This document shows, one piece after another, positions 27,501 to 36,480 of a DNA stretch of 64,000 nucleotides (positions within the stretch are counted from its first letter, which is position 1; each line of letters opens with the position of its first letter). Below the pieces are notes generated by a model. It worked only from the letters and a program-made list of their open reading frames with translations. It did no database searches and was not told the DNA's origin. A program made the position numbers and the translations under genes. The stretch is from Alphaproteobacteria bacterium (lineage in GTDB: Bacteria > Pseudomonadota > Alphaproteobacteria > MPNO01 > UBA830), in the NCBI GenBank assembly GCA_022822405.1, contig JAJEBT010000212.1, positions 1-64,000 on the forward strand, read 5' to 3'.

Positions 27501-27873
27501 CAAGCAAGTCTTGGGCAAGGCTGGCGCGGCGCCCGACCAACACCGCTGGACGGTACGCCGGCACCGTTTGCTCGCCGTGCGCTTGCTGCAACAGGTCTTG
27601 GGCAGGGCCGTTCCCGGGCTCTTCGCTGAACAAGCGCGCCAGTAACAGCCCGAAGGAGGATTTTCCTGATCCGTAGGGTCCGGTCACGCGGAACGCGCGT
27701 TGTGAAGATCCTGGCTCCAAGCCTGCGAGCAACCGGCGAAGACCGTCTCGCGCCGATGGCGTCATCACATAGCCTTCGAGCGCCTGTGGGTCGTGAAGGT
27801 CGCGAGAAATGTCAACCGCGCGCGCATAGCGGCGTCGTATGGCGATACGGTCGGCAATCAATTGCATTGCCAT
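24511..27873 (-). CDS. sspC: DNA phosphorothioation ATPase SspC
   Basis: 1120 residues. The N-terminal ATPase domain has Walker A GPYGSGKSSF (residues 65-74) and Walker B LLLIDEMGRYLEF. The long C-terminal region is helical with no named domain. In the Ssp system SspC provides ATPase activity for modification. It could be taken for a BREX BrxC-like ATPase by itself, but its place between a DUF4007 protein and a PAPS reductase fixes it as SspC. The start overlaps sspB by 16 bp; a second Met lies at 27867. Confidence 0.83.
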   Translation of the reverse strand: MAMQLIADRIAIRRRYARAVDISRDLHDPQALEGYVMTPSARDGLRRLLAGLEPGSSQRAFRVTGPYGSGKSSFGLLLARLFSEEPGNGPAQDLLQQAHGEQTVPAYRPAVLVGRRASLAQDLLVLVGDVARAEFGADDELATAAEKTGTESAFTQGDVKPVLDCLAACAEKLRARKGCGLLLLIDEMGRYLEFAATNPAREDPSLFQQLAERAGGAKNEGLAVVGFLHHRFNDYAAALGGWFEGEWARSSERYEEITFHETCEQSLHLVGQALAPRRVHSQRVRTELQTLYREAGQRGLFTLSSDDLLATARQLYPLHPGAFACLISSSRRFGQNERSIFSFLQSSEPAGYQYFAHQTAYGPSNWYRVDDLFDYLASQGSFRFQSRDRERRWQLAQDAVLVCADMPVIAQRVLKAVSLLATLEPVPGLAADAQALAWLLGCEEGDAAGALAELGERGVIHRRAAQGDWSLWSHSSVDLEHWFEEAKVALPEARRLENDLAELPPVRPIVAQRHYHRTGTLRSFAVSIGNEPPDAYCETDGLILVRPVYPDEDQAAVKLEAAQLSERRGPLSLVRLQPVSLSDLALAQDLIRWKWVQTNCRELRIDDLARAEVERRVRYLENELRNRLAPFAQVDTGAAAAHWFHEGKEADIASRAALNRFLSEICDGVFTDAPVLRNELINRDRLSTAVAAARMRLLELMLTKEECDCLELNGAPPERTIYLSMFQASGMHRKEAGQIRFASPPSDDPMGWSPAWACIDDLVSGGNGVSFDDIIAELGAAPIGLRAGPALLLIAAYMLRHRATIALMERGSFQPEITPAHFMRLAKSPKNFALRQMSPTGGDATLRSLAQGLSIWADEPPAAEFKPIVEALYRWWGQLSDYARSTRTIDATAQKVRTVLSKAVEPIELVFDQLPRACGTWSADGIDVERYAVVLDSALTQIDDALPALRSQATAHARSAFGTRSLKHLRQQVRFDYESHLLELGSYELRAFVGRALNDELSDSTWLDSIAGLVVGKRLDSWDDASLDQFGFEIRGMAQKLARHLAMIRENQARAAPLTAIHVTRSDGTDRSLFVRDGADTDKALAERVRKLLADARRPDALLVELLAELMTDEEPENVK

Positions 27874-28796
27874 GCGAACTCTTTGAGTCTTTCTCTCGCT
27901 TCCGGCGCACCGCAGACCAAGTCGATGCCGCCAACTCCATCGCTACGTAACTGCAGGCCGGCAACTCTGGAGATATCCTCAAGGCAGGCGTGCAGCGCTG
28001 GTTCATCCAAGCAAAAGATGACACCTGGCGAGCGTCTGTCAAGGAGCAGGCTCCGCAGTGACAGCGAGCGGCTACCGGGCGCGGTGCCCTGCCAGTAATC
28101 GTAGAGTGCGAAAGCAAAGGCTTCGGTGTCGAGCTGAAGTTTTGCGCCGCGCTTCAACGTCACATAGGTTTCTCCATTGACGAGCGATGTCTCGAGCAGG
28201 TGAAGCTCCCGAAAGGGACAGCCGGAAATATCCTCGCCCGGGGTCGCCTGATCGAAGTGTGTCCAGTCATAGGTCCGCAGGAGCATGTCCACATGAGCCT
28301 TTGCCGTTCCAAGCGCGATCGATTTCTTGGCGGCCCTCGCGCGGCTGCGGACCAGGTCAATCAGGCGTTCGCGCGCGATCTGCGTGTCCTGCAGTTCGAG
28401 AAATGTGGCGACCCATGCGCCCAGGCCCGCGTGGGCTGTGACAACCCAGTGCAGGCGCCATAGCGATCCCATTTCCTCAAGATAGGGATCGCGCCCTGTT
28501 TCGGGATCGAGCATACGCTGTGCGAACCCGGTATTACGGGCTGTGCCGCGCGTAACTTCAAGGAGGCCGAATGCTTGCCCCCAGAACCGGAGCGCTTTCA
28601 CCATGTTCTTGCCGAGCCCGAGCCCCATGATCGCGCGTTCGTCGTCAGAGAAGAGTTCAGGATCGTCGGCGACCGCCTCATAGAGCTTCGGCAGCCAGCC
28701 ATAGCGGCAGGGGAAGGATTCATGCCCGGAATAGATTCGTGCATGCCCCTCCTCCTGTGTCCAGCGATGACCGGTGTCTCCCGTTGCGGTCCGCAT
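27858..28796 (-). CDS. sspB: DNA phosphorothioation protein SspB (DUF4007 family nickase)
   Basis: 312 residues. The DUF4007 signature is visible as SGHESFPCRYGWLPKLYEA near the N-terminus and IMGLGLGKNMVKALRFWGQAFGL. Published work assigns SspB the DNA nicking step that exposes the site for sulfur insertion on one strand. It begins 6 bp after sspA ends. Confidence 0.85.
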   Translation of the reverse strand: MRTATGDTGHRWTQEEGHARIYSGHESFPCRYGWLPKLYEAVADDPELFSDDERAIMGLGLGKNMVKALRFWGQAFGLLEVTRGTARNTGFAQRMLDPETGRDPYLEEMGSLWRLHWVVTAHAGLGAWVATFLELQDTQIARERLIDLVRSRARAAKKSIALGTAKAHVDMLLRTYDWTHFDQATPGEDISGCPFRELHLLETSLVNGETYVTLKRGAKLQLDTEAFAFALYDYWQGTAPGSRSLSLRSLLLDRRSPGVIFCLDEPALHACLEDISRVAGLQLRSDGVGGIDLVCGAPEARERLKEFAWQCN

Positions 28797-28802
28797 CTTC
28801 GT

Positions 28803-29930
28803 TTAGCCTCCCTTCAAGCACCGGATTGCGGCAGATATCTGCGCCGCCGCTTCGCGGGCGTCCTCCTGTCTTGTGTCCCGACCGAAGCCGATTCGAATTG
28901 CGCCGCGAACGCGATCGTCTTCCAAGCCCATTGCGACTAGAACAGGGGACGGCCCGATAGAGCCCGATGAGCAGGCTGAACCGGTGGCAAGCGCGAGGTC
29001 TGGTAGAAAGGCGAGGAGGGCATCGGCCTCCACGCCGTCGAAGCTCACGTTGAGGTTCTGGGCAACACGCTCTTCCAATGTTCCGTTGATCGCGTAGGAA
29101 ACCCCGGAACGGTCGAGCTCCTCAAGAAACAAATTCGCTAGGGCGGCCGCATGGGCCTGGTCCGCTTCGCGTTCATGCGCAGCCAAGGCACAGGCTTCAC
29201 CGAAGCCGACGCAGAGCGCCGTCGGGAGTGTGCCGGGTCTGAGGCTCTCCTGCTGACCGCCACCGGTCATCAGCGGTCGGAGGAGAGGAAGTCCATCAGG
29301 ATGGGCGCAGATAGCGCCGACACCTGGCGGGCCGTAGATCTTGTGCGAGGAGAGCGTGACAAACGTAAAGCCCGCGTTCATGTCGACTGATACCCGGCCC
29401 AGCGCTTGAGCGGCGTCCGTATGAAAAGGAACTCCCTCGGCGGTGCACAGTGCGGCGATTTCTTCAACGGGTTGGATAGTGCCAATTTCGTTGTTGACGG
29501 TCATGACCGAGACCAGATCGGCACCCGCAATCAGGTCCGCCAAGGCTTCCAGATCGACAATACCGTCCTCCCCCGCCGGGGCCGTTGCGCAATCAGCACC
29601 GCCTCGGGCGCAATCTGCCGCGGTGTCGGCGACGCAGGGATGCTCGATAGCGCTGATCAGAAGCCGTTTGCCGCCAGCAGCGAAACTGCGCAGCACGATG
29701 TTGGCAGCTTCGGTCGCGCTTGCCGTAAATATCACGCCGTCTGGGTCGCCATTGACCGCGCCGGCCACCTGAACTCGCGCATGTTCGATCGCGGCAGCCG
29801 CGTCGCGACCGAAACCATGTTCGCTTGAATGTGGGTTCGCAGGTCGGCTTAGCCACGGCAACATGACTTCAAGGACCCGCCGGTCAAGCGGTGTCGTTGC
29901 CTGATGGTCCAGATAGATGCTTGCGCTCAT
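28803..29930 (-). CDS. sspA: Cysteine desulfurase SspA
   Basis: 375 residues from ATG 29930. A NifS/IscS-type PLP enzyme: K197 in SSHKIYGPPGVG is the expected PLP lysine, C320 in TGSACSSG the persulfide cysteine, and H97 in SAIEHPCV stacks on the cofactor. It supplies sulfur from L-cysteine to SspD. First gene of the sspABCD-FGH operon; the promoter should lie to the right of 29930. An in-frame TTG at 29939 is a less likely start. Confidence 0.9.
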   Translation of the reverse strand: MSASIYLDHQATTPLDRRVLEVMLPWLSRPANPHSSEHGFGRDAAAAIEHARVQVAGAVNGDPDGVIFTASATEAANIVLRSFAAGGKRLLISAIEHPCVADTAADCARGGADCATAPAGEDGIVDLEALADLIAGADLVSVMTVNNEIGTIQPVEEIAALCTAEGVPFHTDAAQALGRVSVDMNAGFTFVTLSSHKIYGPPGVGAICAHPDGLPLLRPLMTGGGQQESLRPGTLPTALCVGFGEACALAAHEREADQAHAAALANLFLEELDRSGVSYAINGTLEERVAQNLNVSFDGVEADALLAFLPDLALATGSACSSGSIGPSPVLVAMGLEDDRVRGAIRIGFGRDTRQEDAREAAAQISAAIRCLKGG

Positions 29931-30069
29931 GATCCGCAACGCTGGCCCGCCGCGCGAAAACTCTCAGGTAAAGACAGCGGAAGGCCCTCAGAGATTGTTC
30001 CGCAATAATGGCCCCGTGATCTGGCGCTTAGCAGGCATTGCAGAACTCCTCAAGCAGAGGCAGTTGTGC

Positions 30070-30290
30070 TCGGAGGATGAGGCCATGGGAATTTAATAGA
30101 CGAACGAACGGTGCGAAGCAAAGTGGTCCATCACCATATGCACGTCCAGCCCTTCCGGCACCACCGCCTTGACCTCCTTGAGGAAGCCAAGAAACTCCCT
30201 GGTGCAATGGCGCTTGCTGCACTTCCACCGCCTTGCCTCTCATCGAACCACCACCTCTCGGTGCCATCCACCGCTTTGATAGTAACTGCC
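30070..30290 (-). pseudogene. IS630-like transposase remnant
   Basis: On the minus strand around 30105-30235 the translation reads TREFLGFLKEVKAVVPEGL then MVMDHFASHRSF, matching the DDE region of IS630-type transposases (the Asp in MDHFASHR is a catalytic position). The reading frame is broken on both sides, so only an internal fragment survives. Confidence 0.6.
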
Positions 30291-30673
30291 GTTACAGAGA
30301 TCTAGACGTAGAACGCGCATCAAGACACGATTTATGTCACCCGTTCGGTTCGGCATTACGGCGCGGCGAGCCAGAACGGATATCCCCGGCTGCAGGAAAT
30401 CAGCGCCTTAAAGTCTTTGTTCACGCCAAATGTTCCCCATATGTTCCGTCTTCATGTCGGAACATCTTTCCATCGTGAACGCCTCCGCAGGTCGGGCCGG
30501 TTGGCCGTGTGACCACCCGAACCACCGCGCGCGAAAGCGCGCAGCCTTCTCGGGAAGCGCCCGACGGGCCTCCGGAACGCGGGCGAACGCTGCCGGCGAG
30601 GGCTCCGGTCCGGGTCCGATCAGGCTCTTCGAAACGCCGCTCCCCGGCGCGGTGTCAGGGCGGCACCCAATTC
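30291..30673. other. Gene-free interval between two transposase remnants
   Basis: About 380 bp with no supported gene; frames on the plus strand are low-complexity Arg/Gly/Ala. No inverted repeat that would clearly be an insertion-sequence end was found. Confidence 0.4.
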
Positions 30674-31080
30674 TCAGCTTGACGGGGGCCTGAAGGGTAG
30701 GAGTTCGTCGATGGGGCTGTTGTTGGGATGGCCAGCAGCGATGGCTTCAAGGGTGGCCTTGAGCCAGGCGTAAGGTTTGATGCCGTTCAGTTTCGTGGTC
30801 TCGATGAGTGTGGCGATCCGGGCCCAGGCAGCAACGCCTTCATCGTGGCCGGCGAACAGTGCGTTTTTGCGATTCAAGGGCAATCGGCCGAGCGAGGTTC
30901 TCGACACTGTTGCTGTCCACCTCGACACGACGGTCGGTAAGGAAGTGAACCGCATTTCTGAAGCAGCCAGCGTCGCAAGTGTCCGAGCGACGCCGCTACC
31001 TCGGATATCCAAATGGAGCCGGTCACGGGCTTGCCTTGGCCGCGGTCGGGAACCCTAATCGTAGTTTCGTCCAGCCCCAA
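30674..31080 (-). pseudogene. IS66-family transposase remnant
   Basis: Two frames are needed. The 5' part (30874-31080) reads LDETTIRVPDRGQGKP, the start of the IS66 DDE domain, and the 3' part (30674-about 30880) reads NRKNALFAGHDEGVAAWARI then LKATLEAIAAGHP, the IS66 C-terminus. The middle of the transposase is deleted and a frameshift joins the halves. It ends a few bases from the mkoB stop codon. Confidence 0.75.
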
Positions 31081-31085
31081 TGCCG

Positions 31086-32588
31086 CTATCCGAACAGGGT
31101 TTCTGCGTTCGCTTTCCAGAGCCCAACGTCCCCCGGCCTCTCGGAATACGAGCTCGTCTCCCTCCGGTACCCCTCGTCTCGTTGCCCACGATAGGACAGC
31201 CAGTTGAAGCTCCCCCAGACGCAGAACCTTTCGTCGCAGATCATAAACTTCTCATGCGTCTCGATTCGCTTGACGATTAACCGGCACCTATGGGCCTTCG
31301 GGATCTTGTGCCTCAAATCTGCCAGCGCCTTGTCGCCCTTTACTCTGTTGCGATCTCTTTCGCCCCGCGTTCCGAATCCCCAGGCGATCCGGACCGTCAC
31401 TCCTCTATCGATGGCGGCGGTCAGCGCCTCGCAGAGCTCCTCGTCTAGCGTTCGCGAGTTGACCCATGCAGAGACGATCGTTAGCTCCGAGACTGCGGTC
31501 CGCACTGCGTCGAACAGCAACGGCCGATGTTCTTCCGTCCTTACCAGACGTGCCTCCCCGCCGCTCAAGTCCTCGAGCTGCCGTTCCTTCTCCCGCAGTT
31601 TCGCCCGAAGTTCGTCCCGCTCAGCCTTTGACTCCTTCAAGTCCTCTTCCAGCGTCGCCCGTTCCCGTTCGTCCTGCGTTGCACTCCGGATGGACTCCGT
31701 GTCCGCCACGGCCATCTCGGCCTTCCCGAGCGCCTCGTCCAATTTCCCTATGTCTTGCGCGAGGCGGCTTTCCTCTGGCCGCAACCGCGCCCACGGCGCC
31801 GCCGATCCGTTCTCAGGCCCAACATCCTGCGGGACCAACTTGAACCCGGAAGCCGCCAGGCGCTGAATGGCTTCCGATTCCTGCTCAAGAAACTGCTGCG
31901 CGCGATAAGCCACAAACAGTTCGCTCCGCGACTGGCGGTGCAGCAGCCTAACCAGGATCACATCCCTGCGATACCGAAGCCGCGCGTCCTTGATGTCTAC
32001 GACCTGTAGTATCTCGGCCTTCTGCCCGGCTTTACCAAACTGCTCCTCGTACTCCTGAACCTCGGCCAGCCGAATCTGGCTCAGCCGCGGCCTCCTGGAT
32101 TTTGTCGCCGGAATAAAAAGCCCTTCCTTGCGGGCTTCCTCCCGGTCCAGGAGATCATCCAAGTCCACAGTTGGGATCGTCCGCACAAGCGGATCATATG
32201 GTATTCGGGGGTGTCGGTTTCTGGGGCGGTAGGTCCGACCAGCCTCCCTCAGGACCGCCCGCCCGAGTTCCGTAATCCGGATGCTCTGATCCGGCTTTTG
32301 CTCGATCAGCGCTGCCGAAAGTAATTCTGCAGCCGCCAAGACCACCTCGCCCTCGCGCAGCCCCAGTAACCTGCGGATCTCGGCAACGTCTTCGACCGGC
32401 ACGTTCGCCAGCATGAGGACGAATCGAGCGGTTGTAGACAGCTTGCCTGTTTCGTGTTCCACGATCCGTATGCGCAAGTCGTAGACGGGCAGACACACCG
32501 GGTAGGCCAAGTCGACATCGTAGTCCCGAAACCTCCGCTTCGCTCGCGCGCGAACCGCGGACAGGCCATCAGTTGGCGGGTTCGTCAC
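31086..32588 (-). CDS. mkoB: Mokosh type I protein MkoB, PLD-family nuclease
   Basis: 500 residues from GTG 32588, which overlaps the mkoA stop (GTGA). An N-terminal winged-helix-like region is followed by a long coiled coil (about residues 275-350, EERATLEEDLKESKAERDEL) and a C-terminal phospholipase D-type domain with a single H445-x-K447 and G459-S-x-N462. One HKD half-site implies that two chains form the active site. In type I Mokosh the PLD nuclease is encoded beside the kinase-helicase. Its 3' end abuts an IS66 remnant but the PLD domain looks intact. Confidence 0.82.
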   Translation of the reverse strand: MTNPPTDGLSAVRARAKRRFRDYDVDLAYPVCLPVYDLRIRIVEHETGKLSTTARFVLMLANVPVEDVAEIRRLLGLREGEVVLAAAELLSAALIEQKPDQSIRITELGRAVLREAGRTYRPRNRHPRIPYDPLVRTIPTVDLDDLLDREEARKEGLFIPATKSRRPRLSQIRLAEVQEYEEQFGKAGQKAEILQVVDIKDARLRYRRDVILVRLLHRQSRSELFVAYRAQQFLEQESEAIQRLAASGFKLVPQDVGPENGSAAPWARLRPEESRLAQDIGKLDEALGKAEMAVADTESIRSATQDERERATLEEDLKESKAERDELRAKLREKERQLEDLSGGEARLVRTEEHRPLLFDAVRTAVSELTIVSAWVNSRTLDEELCEALTAAIDRGVTVRIAWGFGTRGERDRNRVKGDKALADLRHKIPKAHRCRLIVKRIETHEKFMICDERFCVWGSFNWLSYRGQRDEGYRRETSSYSERPGDVGLWKANAETLFG

Positions 32589-35500
32589 GGTCGCGCCTCC
32601 ACGATCCGGCATTCCTCCGGATTGGACCGCATGTGCGCCAGCACGTCGGCGAACGGGTTCGACGCGGTGCCGAGGGCCGCGTTCTCCATCATGAAGTCGT
32701 CGCCCACGATTACGAGAAGGTCCCGGGCCCTCGACAGCGCGACATTGAGTCTGCGGTGGTCCCGCAGGAAGCCAATGCGGCGAGACGGATTCGACCGAAC
32801 CGTTGAGTAAATCACCACGTCGCATTCACGTCCTTGGAACGAATCGACGGTTGCGATCTCGATCGTCATCCGGGGCCAACGCCGCGAATCCCCGGTGTCT
32901 ATCGCGCCGCGCAAGCGGCCTACCTGACCTGAGTACCCTGTGATTACTCCGACCTTCAGTAACCCTCTCCATCCGCCGTCGTTGCGGATGCGGTCGAGAA
33001 CTGCCGTCACAACTCCAGCTTCCGCTGGATTCTCGTACGAGTCCCCGCTACGTGATTCACCCCTGTCCTGCAGCCTCGAAGTCGAAATCCAGTTGACAAT
33101 GGCGCCAAACGAGTCGGCGAACTTGCGCCGTCGTGCTGGTTCACCATTGACAAGGGTTCCGTCATAGAACACTTCGCTGATGAGGTTCCCGATGGCGGGG
33201 TGCATGCGATACTGTGTTACCAGCCTCGCCGCGTAGTCTGGGTCCTCCTCATGTTCCAGAAGATCCTGAAATAGGCTCGTCTCCAGAGCCACCGACCTGT
33301 CATCCGTTTGCACCCGTCCAACGCTTTCGTCGACCATCGGCGGCAACTGCCGCTCGTCGCCGACAAGTATCACTCTCTGTGCCATGCCAATAGGGATCAG
33401 CACCTCGGGAACCGTCGCTCGGCCCGCTTCGTCGACGATGACCCACTCGAAGCTCGCACCGTCCGTAGCGAACCGCGGATTGACCTTTGCACTGATACTG
33501 CATGTCGCCGCTACCACCCGGGCCGTCTTGCTGACCAAGTCCTCGAAGTCCTTGCTGCGCCCCACTACATTGGTCCAGTGCCTAAGAATTCGCCGTTTCT
33601 CTTGGATACCGGCCAACTCGGCCGCCTCCGGCGCTTCCGACTTAGAATGTTCGTCCAGTGACGCCGCAGCCACCATGATAGACCCCAGCGCGTCCTGTTC
33701 CGTAGTTCCAGCGAACTCCACGGGCTGCGGCAGCAGTTCGTTCAGCGCCTCAATATGATTCCAAAACTCTGCCTTCGCCTCGTCCACCAGTTGTTCCACA
33801 TCGGCCCGATTCCCAGTCGCCGTGTCCTTACCGAGTTGCGCGCGCTCCTCCTCGTACTCGTTGAGTTGCTCAGCGATATCGCTCGCCTCCGCGATCCACT
33901 GCTCCAGATTGCCGGCCGAGTCCTCGCTCATGATTTCCGCCCGAGTCGCCTCCTTCACGGCTCGGCGCGCTTCCCGCTCCGCCCTCCGCAACTCCTCATC
34001 GACCGGACTGCAACGCCCAAGCACCTCTTCCCGCCAGGCCTGCGTCCTCTCCGCGACCGTCCATTGTTGGCCGCCATGACCGATTCTGTCCGGCCGGCCG
34101 ATCCGTACCATCTCGGGGGGCGACTGGCCCTCGGCGTCAGCGATCCGCGTCAATGCATGATCGACTGCTACGTTTGACTGCGAACTCAACAGAATTCGCG
34201 ACTCCGGGTGTCGCTTGAGGATTTGCAGGACTATCTCCGCAATCACGGACGTTTTCCCAGTCCCCGGCGGTCCCTGAATCAGGAAAAGATCGTTCGTCGA
34301 CACCGCCCGGCGAACCACTTCGCGCTTATCCTCCGACAGCCACTCTTGGAAGAAATCCAATTCGCGCTTCGTCATCTGGGTACAGGCGCTCGGGTCCAAG
34401 ATGACGCCCGCCACCGCAGGGTTCGCCATCTGGTCGAACAGGAACGCGTCCACCGCGCGCTGACGTCGCCGAATCTCAGTGAGCGCTTCCGTTATGTTAA
34501 CCGTCACGTACCCGCTCGCGGGGATCGGCACTTCCTCTCGCTGAAACCGATACCGGTTTCGTGCCACACGCACGTTGCGCCCCTGCACGTCGACCAGATT
34601 TCCGACCGGCACCAATGGCGACTCCCGACTCACCCTGGCAGCAAGCGGCGTGTCATCTTCCCAATCCAGATCGTCCGGTGCCATCTGCGCCAGTTCGAAG
34701 CGGACATACTCCCGATCCACATGAGCTTGACTGTACACGAGTGTCCGCCCCTGCTTCTCGATCTTCGACCTGCTCTCCCGCAAGACCCTTTGCCAATCCT
34801 CAACGTAGTCCCGCCTGCTCCTCCTGCCCTTCTGCGCAGCTGCCTCCACGGCCTCAAACGTGCTGAGCTCGGCCAACAGCGCCTGAATATCCTCGCGCCT
34901 TCCCGGCACCGCTCCTCCGGCGCGAGCCTCTCCCACCACCCACAGCGCGCGACTGCTCAGCGCACGTTGCTTATCCCGCTGCAAGTAGGGGTCGTACGGT
35001 GTTTGCACAGTCTTGCACACCAGTGCGTCCCCGGCGGCGGCTACCGCACAAATCACCCGTATCGAGTCTCCGAGTACGAGAACTTCGCGCTCGCCGTCCC
35101 TAATCCGACTCACCAGGAATACTTCCTCTGCCTCTACACCGCCCAACTCCTCCTGCAGGAACCGCTCCGCCTCCTCAAGGTCTTCGTCGCCGATGTGTCC
35201 GTCCCGGTACAAATCGGTCAATGCGTTCCGAGTTAGCAACAGCGGGTAGGTCGGCAACGGCTCGTTCCGCCGCCCCGCATCAAGCTGAAGCATCAGCGCG
35301 GCACCTGTGGTCGGGCGCTCGTCTGGGTTCGTGGCGAGCATCCGCTGCAACACGCGCCGAAACGGCTGGCCGACCCTCTCCGCGATCAACGACTGCCCAG
35401 GGCCTTCCGCCGGCGGTGGCTCACCCGTCAACATGTGGAAAAACACCGCCCCGAGAGAATACACGTCGCTCGGAAATGACGCGGGTCCTCCCGAGCGTTG

Positions 35501-36043
35501 TTCCGGTGCGGCGTAGCCTCCACTCCAATACCCCGCCAGCGTCTCTCCCACCGTCAGGTTCGCGACCAGCTTGCTGATGCCGAAGTCGGTCAGCAGTGCC
35601 TGGCCCGCGGCATCCACCAGTATGTTCGACGGTTTGATGTCTCGGTGTATCACGCCCTCGGAATGCGCGTGTGCCAGCGCCTCGGCCAGTTGGCGCATGA
35701 CCTGATACGAGTCCACCGCGGCCGTACCCAACTCTCCCCGCAGCACCTGTTCGAGCGAGTGGGGGTAGTAGTCTAAGACAACGTAAAATGCGGCTTCGTC
35801 CGCCCACCAGCCCCGATCCCTCATGCCGACGACGTTGCGGTGCCGCAGCTTTTGGAGCGCAGTCGTTTCGCGCTTGAAGAGTTCACGTTTGATCGCGTCG
35901 CCGTGCGCCGTGTTCAACACCTTCACGGCTACGCGCAAACCGCCGTTCGCCGTGTCTTCCGCCAAGAACACAGTGCTCATTCGTCCGTTGCCGACCTCCT
36001 CCAGCAACACGAACCGATCTTCGATCACGCGAGACCCCAGCAT
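32585..36043 (-). CDS. mkoA: Mokosh type I protein MkoA, Ser/Thr kinase fused to SF1 helicase
   Basis: 1152 residues from ATG 36043, preceded by TTGGAG at 8-base spacing. Residues 1-260 are a Hanks-type kinase: glycine loop EVGNGRMSTV, K41 in VAVKVL, H133-R-D135-I-K-P-S-N, D153-F-G. Residues 580-1150 are an Upf1/COG1112-like helicase: Walker A GPPGTGKTS (591-599), DEAGRA, QYRMHP, VDSFQGRE and NVALSRAR. This kinase-helicase fusion next to a PLD gene is the published layout of type I Mokosh antiphage systems. All core motifs are intact. The operon is GC-rich, unlike the reverse-transcriptase operon at 56.5 kb. Confidence 0.87.
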   Translation of the reverse strand: MLGSRVIEDRFVLLEEVGNGRMSTVFLAEDTANGGLRVAVKVLNTAHGDAIKRELFKRETTALQKLRHRNVVGMRDRGWWADEAAFYVVLDYYPHSLEQVLRGELGTAAVDSYQVMRQLAEALAHAHSEGVIHRDIKPSNILVDAAGQALLTDFGISKLVANLTVGETLAGYWSGGYAAPEQRSGGPASFPSDVYSLGAVFFHMLTGEPPPAEGPGQSLIAERVGQPFRRVLQRMLATNPDERPTTGAALMLQLDAGRRNEPLPTYPLLLTRNALTDLYRDGHIGDEDLEEAERFLQEELGGVEAEEVFLVSRIRDGEREVLVLGDSIRVICAVAAAGDALVCKTVQTPYDPYLQRDKQRALSSRALWVVGEARAGGAVPGRREDIQALLAELSTFEAVEAAAQKGRRSRRDYVEDWQRVLRESRSKIEKQGRTLVYSQAHVDREYVRFELAQMAPDDLDWEDDTPLAARVSRESPLVPVGNLVDVQGRNVRVARNRYRFQREEVPIPASGYVTVNITEALTEIRRRQRAVDAFLFDQMANPAVAGVILDPSACTQMTKRELDFFQEWLSEDKREVVRRAVSTNDLFLIQGPPGTGKTSVIAEIVLQILKRHPESRILLSSQSNVAVDHALTRIADAEGQSPPEMVRIGRPDRIGHGGQQWTVAERTQAWREEVLGRCSPVDEELRRAEREARRAVKEATRAEIMSEDSAGNLEQWIAEASDIAEQLNEYEEERAQLGKDTATGNRADVEQLVDEAKAEFWNHIEALNELLPQPVEFAGTTEQDALGSIMVAAASLDEHSKSEAPEAAELAGIQEKRRILRHWTNVVGRSKDFEDLVSKTARVVAATCSISAKVNPRFATDGASFEWVIVDEAGRATVPEVLIPIGMAQRVILVGDERQLPPMVDESVGRVQTDDRSVALETSLFQDLLEHEEDPDYAARLVTQYRMHPAIGNLISEVFYDGTLVNGEPARRRKFADSFGAIVNWISTSRLQDRGESRSGDSYENPAEAGVVTAVLDRIRNDGGWRGLLKVGVITGYSGQVGRLRGAIDTGDSRRWPRMTIEIATVDSFQGRECDVVIYSTVRSNPSRRIGFLRDHRRLNVALSRARDLLVIVGDDFMMENAALGTASNPFADVLAHMRSNPEECRIVEARP

Positions 36044-36272
36044 CTGTTTCTCCAAGTTTGATCGCGACTGCGCCGATCCCATTCTAGGTGGTCTGGGCCT
36101 AATTCCGACCGTCCATTGTCCCTCGCTACGTCCTCTGTCATTTGGCGTAACGCTTTGGCGCCTCAGAATCCCGCCAGTTTCAATAACCCGTCGCGCTGAT
36201 CGGCGTTGAAACCAGGCGCCGAACCACATTCCTTTGGATTTCAGAAGTTCACGACCGCGCGCATAACAACAG

Positions 36273-36480
36273 TCATACCGGCCCCGATCTCATTGCTCTG
36301 GCAATTCGCTTGTTTACCCTGAACGGCACCTTAACGCCGATCACGAGCCCCTCCCGACCCGTTACCTCCGCTTGGTCGACCTTATCGATCTGTATTGAGG
36401 TGATCGCACCATACCTTAGCTCCGCAGCCACATCTACCGGTCGCATCACCAGGAAATCGCCTGGCACCAGACGTCCGCGG
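36273..36480 (-). pseudogene. Decayed coding remnant, elongation-factor-like barrel
   Basis: The minus-strand translation RLVPGDFLVMRPVDVAAELRY to GLVIGVKVPFRVNKRI has hydrophobic beta-strand rhythm and resembles a small translation-factor-like barrel. No start codon or full domain is present and it joins unrelated sequence near 36470, so it appears to be a truncated fragment. Family assignment is weak. Confidence 0.3.

Noticed and set aside
24511-27873. BREX-type (BrxC) ATPase
   Set aside because: The ATPase motif is generic; its neighbours (cysteine desulfurase, DUF4007, PAPS reductase, SspF-H) fix the Ssp family. No pglX or pglZ is present.
28803-29930. Housekeeping IscS or NifS
   Set aside because: No Fe-S assembly genes adjoin it; it heads the phosphorothioate operon.
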